The notes under the pieces: model-generated
Database searches by the model: none
Told to the model about the DNA's origin: nothing
The model's input: only the letters and a program-made list of their open reading frames with translations
Made by a program: the position numbers and the translations under genes
Assembly (NCBI GenBank): GCA_965235095.1
Contig: OZ249405.1
Reading direction: 5' to 3' (one strand)
Source: Fontibacterium abundans
GTDB lineage: Bacteria; Pseudomonadota; Alphaproteobacteria; Pelagibacterales; Pelagibacteraceae
Length of the DNA: 64,000 nt
Part shown: positions 54,017 through 63,042 of the stretch, one piece after another
How positions within the stretch are numbered: the first letter of the stretch is position 1
How the letters are laid out: each line of letters opens with the position of its first letter

Positions 54017-56878
54017 CTAGGCAGCTTCCTCTCTATAACTCTCTAAACTTGGACAACTACAAACAAGATTTCTATCTCCATAAACATTATCTACTCTTGA
54101 AACTGGGGACCAGTATTTATTAGCTTTTAAATACTGTAGCGGAAATGCCGCTTGTTCCCTTGTATACTTGTGCTCCCAAACATCTGCTGAAAGTTCAAGG
54201 AATGTATGTGGGGCATTTTTAAGTGGATTGTCGTTCGTATCAAATAATTTATTTTTAACCATGTTAATTTCTTTTTTAATATTAATTAATGCTTCACAAA
54301 ATCTATTTAATTCATTTAAGCTCTCACTCTCTGTAGGCTCAACCATCAAAGTTCCAGCAACTGGCCAAGACATAGTTGGTGCATGAAAACCATAATCAAT
54401 TAATCTTTTCGCAATATCTTCTTCGCTTACTCCTGTCTCTGTCTTAATAGGTCTTAAATCAATAATACACTCATGAGCAACAAAACCATTTTTACCTTTG
54501 TACAAAGTGCTAAATTGTTCTGCTAATTTTTTTGACATATAGTTTGCACTTAATATTGCAACTTGCGTTGCTTTTTTAAGGCCTTCTGCCCCCATCATTT
54601 TTATATACATCCATGAGATTGGAAGAATACTAGCGCTTCCCCATGGAGCAGCTGACACTGCGCCCATACCTGTGCTTGGTCCTGAATTTTGTTTTATAAC
54701 CTGATGGTTTGGTAAAAATTTCTCTAAATGCTTACTAACTCCTATAGGACCCATTCCTGGTCCTCCTCCGCCATGAGGAATGCAAAATGTTTTGTGCAAG
54801 TTCATATGGCAAACATCAGGTCCAAATTTTCCAGGCTTAGCAATTCCAACAAGTGCATTTAGATTTGCTCCATCCATGTAAACCTTTCCGCCGTTGTCAT
54901 GAATAATTTTGCAAATATCAGTAATTTGTTCTTCGAACACTCCATGAGTTGATGGGTATGTTACCATTAAAGCCGCTAAATCTTTTGAGTGTTCAGCCGC
55001 TTTCTTTTTAAGATCTTCAAAATCAACATTGCCATCTTTATCGCAATTAATAACCACAACTTTCATTCCAGCCATTTGCGCGCTTGCTGGATTTGTACCG
55101 TGAGCTGAGCTTGGAATAAGACAAACATTTCTATTTTTTTCACCTCTAGATAAATGATATTTTCTAATAACCATTAAACCTGCATATTCTCCTTGAGCGC
55201 CTGCATTAGGTTGAAGGGAAATCCCGCTAAAACCTGTAATTTCAGAAAGCATTTTTGATAAATCATTAAACATAAAATGATAACCTTCCGCCTGATCTAC
55301 TGGAGCGAATGGGTGAAGCGCTCCAAATTCAGGCCAAGTTACTGGAATCATCTCTGCAACTGCGTTTAATTTCATAGTGCAAGAACCTAAAGCAATCATT
55401 GATCTATTTAATGCGATATCCTTATCTTCTAGACGCTTTAAGTAACGAAGCATTTCAGTTTCAGAATGGTAAGAATTGAACACTTCGTGTGTTAAATATT
55501 TTGATGTTCTTAAAAAATCTTTTGAAATCTGATCAATTTTAGTCTCGTTAGATATTTTTTCATTAATCCCAAATACTTCAAATAAATCCTTTAGATCACT
55601 AATTTCTGAAGTTTCATCAAATGAAATACTTATTAAATCTTTTAATTTTCTAATATTAATTTTTTTAGCTAAAGCTTTTTTATAAAATTCCCCTGTTTCA
55701 TCTCCTGTAAATATAGTTACGGTATCAAAATAATTTTGAGAAACTATTTTAAAATTATTTTTTTGTATTACTTCTGCAAATAAATTTGCAATTCCAGCAG
55801 TACGTTCCGCTATTTTTTTAATACCTTCCGGTCCATGATAAATTCCATAAGCTACGGCCATAATAGAAAGTAAAGCTTGAGCGGTGCAAATATTGCTTGT
55901 TGCTTTTTCTCTTCTTATATGTTGCTCACGAGTTTGCAGAGCCATTCTCAAAGCTTGTTTATTTTTTCTATCAACCGATACGCCAATAATCCTTCCTGGC
56001 ATTGCTCTTTTAAATTCATCTTTTGTTGCAAAAAAAGCTGCATGAGGTCCGCCGTAACCCATAGGCACACCAAATCTTTGTGAATTTCCAACTACAATAT
56101 CAGCACCCATTTCTCCTGGCGGCTTAATTAATGTTAAGGCAAGTAAATCAGTTACAACAATGGCTTTACCTTTTTTATTATGAATAATATCAATAATTTC
56201 TTTTAAGTTATAAATACTGCCAAGAGAATCTGGATACTGAACAATTGCGCATAACAAATTATCTAGTTTTGTAAGATCCTCATCATTGTCTCCTACAATA
56301 ATTTCAAGACCAAACGGTTCAGCTCTAGTTTTAACAACATCAATTGTTTGGATATTACATTTGTTAGAAATAAAAATTTTATTTAAATTATCAGGATTAA
56401 TTCTTTGACATAAACCTACGGCTTCAGCTGCCGCGGTCCCTTCATCAAGTAAGGATGCATTTGCAATATCCATTTTTGTAAGATCAATAATCATTTGCTG
56501 AAAATTTAATAACATTTCTAATCTTCCTTGAGCAACTTCTGGCTGATAAGGTGTATAAGCAGTATACCAGCCTGGGTTCTCTAAAATGTTTCTTAAAATA
56601 ACATTTGGAGTGATGGTTCCATAATAACCTGCTCCTAGATAATTTTTATAAATTTTATTCTTTTGAACAATCTGCTTTAACAATTTAAGAGCTTTATCTT
56701 CTGAAATAGCCTCATCTAATTTTAATTCTTCTTTTTCTAAAATTCTGTCTGGGACAATTTTTTTAATCAGCTCATCTAATGATTTTACATTTAAATAAGA
56801 AAGCATAGTCTTTATATGCTCATCTGATGGACCTATATGGCGTCCTATAAATTCTTTGGAATTAGTTAGATCTTTCAT
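54017..56878 (-). CDS. gcvP: Glycine dehydrogenase (decarboxylating), P-protein
   Basis: PLP enzyme of the glycine cleavage system; decarboxylates glycine and moves the aminomethyl group to the H-protein lipoyl arm. 953 residues, the single-chain form: N-half with FIGRHIGPSDEHIKTMLSYL and LLDEGTAAAEAVGLCQRINP, C-half with the PLP Lys in MNLHKTFCIPHGGGGPGMGP and SAHGTNPASAQMAGM. Its start shares one base with the gcvH stop. Controlled with gcvT and gcvH by the glycine riboswitch. Confidence 0.98.
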   Translation of the reverse strand: MKDLTNSKEFIGRHIGPSDEHIKTMLSYLNVKSLDELIKKIVPDRILEKEELKLDEAISEDKALKLLKQIVQKNKIYKNYLGAGYYGTITPNVILRNILENPGWYTAYTPYQPEVAQGRLEMLLNFQQMIIDLTKMDIANASLLDEGTAAAEAVGLCQRINPDNLNKIFISNKCNIQTIDVVKTRAEPFGLEIIVGDNDEDLTKLDNLLCAIVQYPDSLGSIYNLKEIIDIIHNKKGKAIVVTDLLALTLIKPPGEMGADIVVGNSQRFGVPMGYGGPHAAFFATKDEFKRAMPGRIIGVSVDRKNKQALRMALQTREQHIRREKATSNICTAQALLSIMAVAYGIYHGPEGIKKIAERTAGIANLFAEVIQKNNFKIVSQNYFDTVTIFTGDETGEFYKKALAKKINIRKLKDLISISFDETSEISDLKDLFEVFGINEKISNETKIDQISKDFLRTSKYLTHEVFNSYHSETEMLRYLKRLEDKDIALNRSMIALGSCTMKLNAVAEMIPVTWPEFGALHPFAPVDQAEGYHFMFNDLSKMLSEITGFSGISLQPNAGAQGEYAGLMVIRKYHLSRGEKNRNVCLIPSSAHGTNPASAQMAGMKVVVINCDKDGNVDFEDLKKKAAEHSKDLAALMVTYPSTHGVFEEQITDICKIIHDNGGKVYMDGANLNALVGIAKPGKFGPDVCHMNLHKTFCIPHGGGGPGMGPIGVSKHLEKFLPNHQVIKQNSGPSTGMGAVSAAPWGSASILPISWMYIKMMGAEGLKKATQVAILSANYMSKKLAEQFSTLYKGKNGFVAHECIIDLRPIKTETGVSEEDIAKRLIDYGFHAPTMSWPVAGTLMVEPTESESLNELNRFCEALINIKKEINMVKNKLFDTNDNPLKNAPHTFLELSADVWEHKYTREQAAFPLQYLKANKYWSPVSRVDNVYGDRNLVCSCPSLESYREEAA

Positions 56879-57264
56879 TAATTTGGGTTTTCTGTTGCAT
56901 ATTTTTCATAATCACTCTTGTTCATTAGATCTTTAAGTTCATTCTGATCTTTTATTGTAATTTTAAAAAACCAACCTGAACTTTCTGGATCTTTATTTAC
57001 AAGTGATGGATCTGTAACTATTGCCTGATTAGACTCTTTGATATCTCCTGTAAGTGGCGAGTAAACATCACTTGCGGCTTTTACAGATTCAACAACTGCA
57101 GCTGGATCGTCTTTTTTAAAAGATTTTCCTGCAGCAGGAACTTCTGCAAATACAATATCTCCTAACTGAGAAACTGCATGCGCAGTAATTCCAACTGTTG
57201 CAACGCTACCATTCACTTCTAGCCATTCATGCTTCTTTGAGTATTTTTTTTCAGTCATATTCAA
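56878..57264 (-). CDS. gcvH: Glycine cleavage system H protein
   Basis: Lipoyl carrier. 128 residues; lipoylated Lys62 in VESVKAASDVYSPLTGD, N-terminal YSKKHEWLEVNGSVATVGIT, GDIVFAEVPAAGKSF. The ATG at 57264 overlaps gcvT by 4 bases; an internal ATG two codons later is an alternative. Confidence 0.98.
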   Translation of the reverse strand: MNMTEKKYSKKHEWLEVNGSVATVGITAHAVSQLGDIVFAEVPAAGKSFKKDDPAAVVESVKAASDVYSPLTGDIKESNQAIVTDPSLVNKDPESSGWFFKITIKDQNELKDLMNKSDYEKYATENPN

Positions 57265-58385
57265 TTTTTTACGTAACTTTTTTTATAAAAAGGAAGTTTG
57301 CTAATAACTCCTTGCACCATATTTTCTCTAACTTTCAAGATTACTTTTGTGCCCTCTTTTGATTGATCATAATCAACATATCCCATAGCAATCGGTCCGT
57401 TCACGCTTGGGCCGAAACCTCCGCTAGTCACATGTCCTATTTCTTTTTGATCGTTTGAGAAAATTTTTGTTCCTTCTCTTGCAATAATTTTACCTTCTGG
57501 TTTTATTCCAACCCTAATTTTTTTAGGTTTGTTTTTAATTTGATCTAAAATTATTTTGTCTCCTAAAAATCCACCTTTTTCTTTTTTTGTTTTAGGAATT
57601 GCCCAAGACAAAGCACCTTCAACCGGGGTAGTTTTGGTATCAATATCATGACCATATAAACAAAGTCCGGCCTCCAATCTTAATGAGTCTCTTGCACCAA
57701 GTCCTATTAGTTTAGCATCAGACACTCTCATAATATCTTGTGTTAATTCTTGAACATCTTCATTTTTTATAGAAACTTCAAAACCATCCTCGCCTGTATA
57801 CCCTGATCTTGTTATAAAAATTTTTTTCTTATTATATTCAAAATAATTTCCGTACATAAAATTAAGTTTTGAAATATCTTTAAAAATTTTTTCCATAGCA
57901 TCTACTGCTTTGGGTCCTTGAATTGCAATTAACGATAAATCATCTCTTAGAACGGCAGTAAAGCCCTCGCCTATTGAATCTTTAATAATTTTCGCGTCAT
58001 TATCTTTGCATGCTGCATTCAGTACAATCTTAATTCCTGTATCAACCTTGGTTACAATTAAATCATCTTCGATTCCACCTTTTTCATTTAGTAGAAATGA
58101 ATATTTAGATTGATTATTTTCAATTGCAGAAAAGTCTAATGGAATTATTTTTTCAAGATAAGGAAAAATACTGCTGCTACACTCTATCTTTAATTGACCC
58201 ATGTGCGAAACGTCAAAAATTCCTATAGAATTTCTTGTATGTGTATGCTCTTGAATAATCCCATCTTGATATTGAATGGGCATTTCATAACCTGCAAAAT
58301 TTACAAGTTTAGCGCCAGAATTTTTATGAAATTCGTATAGCGAAGTTTTACCAGTTTGTTTTAATTCTGTATTAGCCGCACTCAT
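57261..58385 (-). CDS. gcvT: Aminomethyltransferase, glycine cleavage T protein
   Basis: Transfers the methylene from the H-protein intermediate to tetrahydrofolate, releasing ammonia. 374 residues: GYEMPIQYQDGIIQEHTHTR, GIFDVSHMGQLKI, SGYTGEDGFEVSI and LRLEAGLCLYGHDI. First gene of gcvT-gcvH-gcvP (-small ORF-tspO). The ATG at 58385 has an AGGAG 13 bases upstream that lies in a segment complementary to the riboswitch linker. Confidence 0.98.
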   Translation of the reverse strand: MSAANTELKQTGKTSLYEFHKNSGAKLVNFAGYEMPIQYQDGIIQEHTHTRNSIGIFDVSHMGQLKIECSSSIFPYLEKIIPLDFSAIENNQSKYSFLLNEKGGIEDDLIVTKVDTGIKIVLNAACKDNDAKIIKDSIGEGFTAVLRDDLSLIAIQGPKAVDAMEKIFKDISKLNFMYGNYFEYNKKKIFITRSGYTGEDGFEVSIKNEDVQELTQDIMRVSDAKLIGLGARDSLRLEAGLCLYGHDIDTKTTPVEGALSWAIPKTKKEKGGFLGDKIILDQIKNKPKKIRVGIKPEGKIIAREGTKIFSNDQKEIGHVTSGGFGPSVNGPIAMGYVDYDQSKEGTKVILKVRENMVQGVISKLPFYKKSYVKN

Positions 58386-58389
58386 AAAT

Positions 58390-58403
58390 ATTATATAACT
58401 CCT
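58390..58403 (-). promoter_or_regulatory. gcvT ribosome binding site with potential sequestering partner
   Basis: Shine-Dalgarno AGGAG on the minus strand at 58403-58399. Bases 58390-58401 are perfectly complementary over 12 positions to 58476-58487, in the linker between the two glycine aptamers (GAGTTATATAAT against ATTATATAACTC). Pairing would cover the GAG of the ribosome site and enclose aptamer 2. Likely the expression platform. Confidence 0.6.
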
Positions 58404-58409
58404 AATTTA

Positions 58410-58566
58410 AGCGGCCCATCTGTATGTTTACCTGAGAGTGTTGCTCCGTCGGTGAAGTTTCAAACTTTCTTTCCAGAGTTATATAATTGTAAGGTCCTTT
58501 TACCTGAGAGTTTCCTGGGCTGTTGCTCCTTCGGTGCCTACGAGAGGTCTCTTCCCTACGAATCCA
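58410..58566 (-). promoter_or_regulatory. Tandem glycine riboswitch upstream of gcvTHP
   Basis: Two aptamers in series on the minus strand. Aptamer 1 (about 58566-58493) has GGGAAGAGACC, GGCACCGAAGGAGCAAC and ACTCTCAGGTAAAAGGACC. Aptamer 2 (about 58480-58412) has CTGGAAAG, TTCACCGACGGAGCAAC and ACTCTCAGGTAAACATACAG. These match the conserved glycine aptamer core (CACCGA-GGRGCAA and CUCUCAGGYA). Riboswitches of this type usually turn on glycine cleavage when glycine is high; SAR11 glycine riboswitches have been described before. The rest of the 315-base gap to proC holds only a presumed divergent promoter region. Confidence 0.95.
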
Positions 58567-58700
58567 ATATTCCTTTAAGCGATGTTAAAAGTCAATTTGA
58601 ATCATAGTAATAAATATAATGCTGTGGAAAACAAAAGTTTTACTAATCATATAATTACACCTAAGAGTAGTATATCTAATTTAAACAAGTTTTTAAAAAT

Positions 58701-59465
58701 ATGAAATTAGGTTTTATTGGTGTTGGAAAGATAGCAACTTCAGTTATTGAGGGAATTTTTAATACAAAAATAAACATTAAAGAGATTATTCTTTCTCCAA
58801 AAAACAGACAAAATACTAACTCTTTAAGAAATAAATTTAAAAAAATCAAAATTGCAAAATCTAATCAAGATGTATTAGATAAATCTAATTGGGTTGTGCT
58901 TTCTATCACTCCAAATGTTGGAAAGCAGATATTAAAAAAATTAAAGTTTAAAAAAAATCACATAGTTTTGAACTTTATGTCTACAATTCATAACCAAGAA
59001 CTTAAAAAAATAATATTCCCTGCTAAACAAATATTTAAAATAGCTCCTCTTCCGATGATTAAATATAATCTTGGACCTATTATTGTATACCCAAAGAATA
59101 AAACCATTGAAAAATTTTTTAATAAACTTGGAAAAGTTATTTCTACAAGCAATGAAAAGGAAAATAAAAAGTTGTGGGTAATGACTTCGTTTATGGCAAC
59201 ATATCTTGAGATATTTAATACCGCTCATAAATGGTTTGTAAAAAATGGAATTAATCAAAATAAATCAAAAGAATATATAAATTATTTATTTAGAGCGTTA
59301 AATAATGAGCTTTTAAAAAATTCTAATTATTCAATAGATAAAATGGTTAAAGAATTTCAAACCAAAGGTGGAATTAACGAAGAACTTTTAATGAGAGCCA
59401 AAAAATCCGGAATATTTAAAAATTTAAATAAAGGTTTTGATAAAATTTATATCCGAGTTAAATAA
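58701..59465 (+). CDS. proC: Pyrroline-5-carboxylate reductase-like protein
   Basis: 254 residues. Rossmann N-domain MKLGFIGVGKIATSVIEGIF and SNWVVLSITPNVGKQIL; middle FKIAPLPMIKYNLGPIIVYP; C-terminal helices with FQTKGGINEELLMRAKKSGI, a variant of the ProC GGTT region. ProC makes proline with NAD(P)H. It is a little short (ProC is usually 260-275) and divergent, so a ProC-related imine reductase is possible. Divergent from the gcv operon. Confidence 0.8.
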   Translation: MKLGFIGVGKIATSVIEGIFNTKINIKEIILSPKNRQNTNSLRNKFKKIKIAKSNQDVLDKSNWVVLSITPNVGKQILKKLKFKKNHIVLNFMSTIHNQELKKIIFPAKQIFKIAPLPMIKYNLGPIIVYPKNKTIEKFFNKLGKVISTSNEKENKKLWVMTSFMATYLEIFNTAHKWFVKNGINQNKSKEYINYLFRALNNELLKNSNYSIDKMVKEFQTKGGINEELLMRAKKSGIFKNLNKGFDKIYIRVK

Positions 59466-59482
59466 TCTTAAAATTTTATCTT

Positions 59483-60424
59483 CTAAAAAAATAATTTAGC
59501 AATATAAGTGTAAAGTGGAATTCCAATTATAATATTTATTGGAAATGTTAATCCTAGTGACATTCCAAAATAAAGTGATGGATTTGCCTGTGGTAATGCA
59601 TATTTTAATGCTGCTGGTACCGCAATGTACGAAGCGCTAGCAGATAAAATCATTAAAAGAATTGTCTCGCCTAAATCAACACCAGCAATCTTGCATATTA
59701 ATAAAGCTAATAAAGCATGGATAGGCGGTGCAAATACTCCATAGACCAAAACATAAATAGGTTTGTTTAAAACTTGTTTAAAATTTTTAGCAACCATCAA
59801 TCCCATATCTAATAAAAAGAATGCAAGCATCCCCTTAAATAAATCAATTGAGAAAGGTGCCATAATTCTCTCTCCTGTGGCACCAGCAAAAAGACCTACG
59901 ATCATTGCTCCGATTAAAAGTAATTGTGCTCCATCAGTAAAAGATTTGTGCAGCAAACTTAGGGAGTTTTGTTTTTTATTAGATTTTGCAGCACTTGCTA
60001 AAATAACAGCAAGAATAATTGCGGGAGATTCCATTAGCGCCATTGCTGCTGCCATATGTCCTCCATAAGTAATTTGGTTTTGATCTAAAAATTGACTGGC
60101 AGTAATGAAAGTAACAGCGCTTACTGAACCATACGTTGCTGCAATTGCTGCTGAGTCATAACTATTTAATTTTTTTTTTAGAAAATAATATCCAAGAATG
60201 GGAATTACAATTGCAAGCATAACAGCAATAGATAAAGTTTTTGCTATATCAATTGTTAATCCTGATTTTTGTAAAGCAAATCCACCTTTTAAACCTAGGG
60301 CCATTAAAAGATATAATGATAAAAATTTTGTAATTGCTGGAGGGATTTCTAAATTAGATTTAACAGCGCCTGCAAAAACTCCAAAGATAAAAAATAAAAT
60401 TGCAGGATCTAGTATGTTTTGCAT
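59483..60424 (-). CDS. SbtA-type sodium-dependent bicarbonate transporter family protein
   Basis: 313 residues, about ten helices in an inverted repeat. SbtA-family stretches: LSLYLLMALGLKGGFALQKS, YDSAAIAATYGSVSAVTFIT, GHMAAAMALMESPAIILAVI, and in the second half FLLDMGLMVAKNFKQV and SASASYIAVPAALKYALPQA. Cyanobacterial SbtA imports bicarbonate with Na+. No SbtB-like PII gene is adjacent. Substrate in a heterotroph is unproven; bicarbonate for anaplerosis is plausible. Confidence 0.88.
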   Translation of the reverse strand: MQNILDPAILFFIFGVFAGAVKSNLEIPPAITKFLSLYLLMALGLKGGFALQKSGLTIDIAKTLSIAVMLAIVIPILGYYFLKKKLNSYDSAAIAATYGSVSAVTFITASQFLDQNQITYGGHMAAAMALMESPAIILAVILASAAKSNKKQNSLSLLHKSFTDGAQLLLIGAMIVGLFAGATGERIMAPFSIDLFKGMLAFFLLDMGLMVAKNFKQVLNKPIYVLVYGVFAPPIHALLALLICKIAGVDLGETILLMILSASASYIAVPAALKYALPQANPSLYFGMSLGLTFPINIIIGIPLYTYIAKLFF

Positions 60425-60438
60425 TTATCTATAAAAAT

Positions 60439-61074
60439 TTAAGGATATAAAATTTCTTTTATCCATCTAGACCCAGATTTTTTATATCTAAGTCTTTCAT
60501 GAATTCTATTATTGCCGTCTAACCAAAATTCAACTTCATTTGCTTTTAGAGCCCAACCAGACCAATGGGAGGGTCTTGGAACTTTTTTATGAATTGGAAA
60601 CTTTTTTTTATATTCTTCAATTCTTTTAATTAAATCTAACTTAGATTCCATAGGAGTTGATTGTATCGATGCCCATGCGCCAATTCTACTCCCATAAGGT
60701 CTTGTATTAAAATATTGGTCAGCAGCTTTATTTGAAACTTTTTTAATAGTTCCATCAACTCTTATTTGTCTTCTTATACTTTTCCAATGAAAGCACATAG
60801 AAGCTTTTGGATTGCTTTTTAATTCGCTGCTTTTTTTACTTTTTAAATTTGTATAAAAAATAAACTCTGCATTTGTTAATCCCTTTAAAAGAACCATACG
60901 AACAGATGGTTGTTTGTTACGATTCACTGTTGCAAGCGCTAGAGCATTTGGATCATTAATTTCTGTTTTTTTTGCTTTAGTCATCCATGCCTTGAATAGC
61001 TCAAATGGATTTTTCTTATCAAGAAAACACGTATTCAGTCCAAGTTTGTTTGTTTTATATTTTTTTTGATTCAT
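60439..61074 (-). CDS. pdxH: Pyridoxamine 5'-phosphate oxidase
   Basis: FMN enzyme making PLP from pyridoxamine or pyridoxine phosphate. 211 residues. ALATVNRNKQPSVRMVLLKG, FYTNLKSKKSSELKSNPKAS, QIRVDGTIKK, and the C-terminal WSGWALKANEVEFWLDGNNR plus HERLRYKK. It is divergent from aroC with 33 bases between. PLP is needed by GcvP encoded nearby. Confidence 0.96.
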   Translation of the reverse strand: MNQKKYKTNKLGLNTCFLDKKNPFELFKAWMTKAKKTEINDPNALALATVNRNKQPSVRMVLLKGLTNAEFIFYTNLKSKKSSELKSNPKASMCFHWKSIRRQIRVDGTIKKVSNKAADQYFNTRPYGSRIGAWASIQSTPMESKLDLIKRIEEYKKKFPIHKKVPRPSHWSGWALKANEVEFWLDGNNRIHERLRYKKSGSRWIKEILYP

Positions 61075-61107
61075 AAATAACTAAAAATACCCTATAAAAT
61101 ATATTTA

Positions 61108-62193
61108 ATGTCATTTAATACTTTTGGAAAGCTATTTAGATTTACTACATGGGGAGAATCCCATGGTCCAGCAATCGGTTGTGTAGTTGATGGTTGTCCT
61201 CCAAATATTGCCATTTCTGAAAAAGACATTCAAATCGAATTAAACAAAAGAAGACCTGGTCAGTCAAAATTCGTAACTCAAAGAAAAGAGAAAGATCAGG
61301 TGCAAATATTATCTGGAGTGTTTCAAGGAAAAACTACTGGAACTCCTATTTCAATGATCATCTTTAATGAGGATACTAAGTCTAGAGATTATGAAAGTAT
61401 TAAAGATAAATTTAGACCAGGACACGCTGATTTTACTTACTTTATGAAGTACGGAAACCGTGACTTTAGAGGTGGCGGGAGGCAATCTGCTAGAGAAACT
61501 GCTTCTCGAGTTGCAGCAGGTGCCATTGCTAAAGTTGTTTTAAATAAATTGGTTGGAAAAAAATTCTCCATCATTGGTGGGGTTACGCAAATAGGTCCAT
61601 TGATGATTGATCATAATCTTTGGAATGATAAAGAAATTAGAAAAAATCCTTTCTTTTGTCCTGATAAAGAAACTGTGCCTGTGTGGGAGCAATACTTGTT
61701 AGATATTAGAAAAGCTGGAAGTTCATGTGGTGCTGTTATTGAACTTAGAGCTAAAGGAGTTCCAGTTGGACTGGGTGCTCCTATTTATTCAAAGCTTGAT
61801 CAAGATATTGCTGCAGGACTTATGAGTATCAATGCAGTTAAAGGGGTGAACATTGGTGCTGGTATGAATGCTGCAAGCTTAACAGGCGAAACTAATTCTG
61901 ATGAAATAAGATCTAAAAGCGGAAAAGCAAAATTCTTATCTAATAATGCAGGTGGAATTTTAGGTGGAATTTCTACGGGACAAGAAATTATTGCATCATT
62001 TGCAGTTAAACCAACATCTTCAATTTTAAACACTCGTGACACTATTGATACTAAAGGAAAAAATACTAAAATTTCTGTTCGTGGTAGACATGATCCTTGT
62101 GTTGGAATTCGTGCCGTTCCAATTGGAGAAGCTATGCTTGCATGTATTCTGCTAGATCATTTAATGATGCACCGAGCACAATGCGGTAACTAG
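61108..62193 (+). CDS. aroC: Chorismate synthase
   Basis: Last step to chorismate, from EPSP, using reduced FMN. 361 residues. Signatures GKLFRFTTWGESHGPAIGCV, RRPGQSKFVTQRKEKDQVQI, FRGGGRQSARETASRVAAGA and GRHDPCVGIRAVPIGEAMLA. Followed by the rhomboid gene after 3 bases. Confidence 0.98.
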   Translation: MSFNTFGKLFRFTTWGESHGPAIGCVVDGCPPNIAISEKDIQIELNKRRPGQSKFVTQRKEKDQVQILSGVFQGKTTGTPISMIIFNEDTKSRDYESIKDKFRPGHADFTYFMKYGNRDFRGGGRQSARETASRVAAGAIAKVVLNKLVGKKFSIIGGVTQIGPLMIDHNLWNDKEIRKNPFFCPDKETVPVWEQYLLDIRKAGSSCGAVIELRAKGVPVGLGAPIYSKLDQDIAAGLMSINAVKGVNIGAGMNAASLTGETNSDEIRSKSGKAKFLSNNAGGILGGISTGQEIIASFAVKPTSSILNTRDTIDTKGKNTKISVRGRHDPCVGIRAVPIGEAMLACILLDHLMMHRAQCGN

Positions 62194-62196
62194 TTT

Positions 62197-62934
62197 GTGA
62201 TCCCATTAAAAGACGAAAATAGTACCCTCTCAACTCCAATACTAAGTTACACAATAATAGGAATTTGCGTTGTAGTTTTTTTAATACAAATAAGTTCTCC
62301 TGGTTTTAATAATGGAAGTTTATTTTACTCTTATGGAGTGGTTCCGGCCTCACTTCTTGGTACCGAAACTTTGCCAAACGATCTAAATAAAATTGATCCA
62401 TATCTTACTTTGATTACGTCAATGTTTATGCATGGAGGTTTTATGCATTTAATAGGAAATATGCTTTATATGTGGATCTTTGCTGACAATATTGAAGATG
62501 ATCTTGGAAAAGTAAAATTTATTTTATTTTATTTAGCATCAGGTGTTGCGGCTGCAATGACTCAGGTTTATTTAAATGTAAATTCAACTATCCCAATGGT
62601 TGGAGCAAGTGGAGCAATAAGCGGAGTGCTAGGCGCTTATTTAGTCAGATATCCAAGGAATAAAGTTTTGGTACTAATACCTTTTGGATTTTTTACTCAA
62701 ATGGTGAAAATTCCTGCAATGTTTGTTTTAGGATTTTGGTTTATCTTACAATTTATTAGCTCGAGTGGAAGCTCTGATCAGGGTGGAGTTGCTTATGGAG
62801 CTCATATCGGGGGGTTTGTATTTGGAGCTGCCGTGATGTTTTTCTTTGGCAACTTTTTAATTCCTCAGAAACCATTCTTTAAAGCTCTTAACGAAAAAGA
62901 CGGTAAGAAAAAAAATCCCTGGATACAGGACTAA
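62197..62934 (+). CDS. Rhomboid-family intramembrane serine protease
   Basis: 245 residues, six to seven helices, from a GTG start at 62197. Catalytic Ser138 in GASGAISG and His203 in YGAHIGGFVFG; helix 2 region FMHGGFMHLIGNMLYMWIFA with the conserved HxxxN. Substrates unknown. Probably co-transcribed with aroC. Confidence 0.93.
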   Translation: MIPLKDENSTLSTPILSYTIIGICVVVFLIQISSPGFNNGSLFYSYGVVPASLLGTETLPNDLNKIDPYLTLITSMFMHGGFMHLIGNMLYMWIFADNIEDDLGKVKFILFYLASGVAAAMTQVYLNVNSTIPMVGASGAISGVLGAYLVRYPRNKVLVLIPFGFFTQMVKIPAMFVLGFWFILQFISSSGSSDQGGVAYGAHIGGFVFGAAVMFFFGNFLIPQKPFFKALNEKDGKKKNPWIQD

Positions 62935-62989
62935 GTTACCCACATAAAATAACAGCAATATTTGATGAATGTTCTCGTTTTGATTCCCT

Positions 62990-63015
62990 TTTGATTCTAT
63001 TTTGAATCAAATTTT
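62990..63015. terminator. Possible bidirectional terminator between rhomboid and aconitase genes
   Basis: TTTGATTC, loop TATTTT, GAATCAAA, followed by TTTT on the plus strand. The 8-pair stem is AT-rich and therefore weak. A second copy of TTTTGATTC lies 11 bases upstream (62978-62986). The gap is convergent, so both genes need an end here. Confidence 0.45.
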
Positions 63016-63042
63016 CTACTTTTAAGGGTGCATGTGGATAAT

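Noticed and set aside
58941..59258. 105-residue open frame on the minus strand within proC
   Set aside because: Antisense shadow of a clear Rossmann-fold gene; composition is typical of AT-rich antisense frames.
62978..62997. Two copies of TTTTGATTC as a regulatory direct repeat
   Set aside because: The gap is convergent (no promoter expected), and the second copy is better explained as one arm of the terminator-like hairpin.
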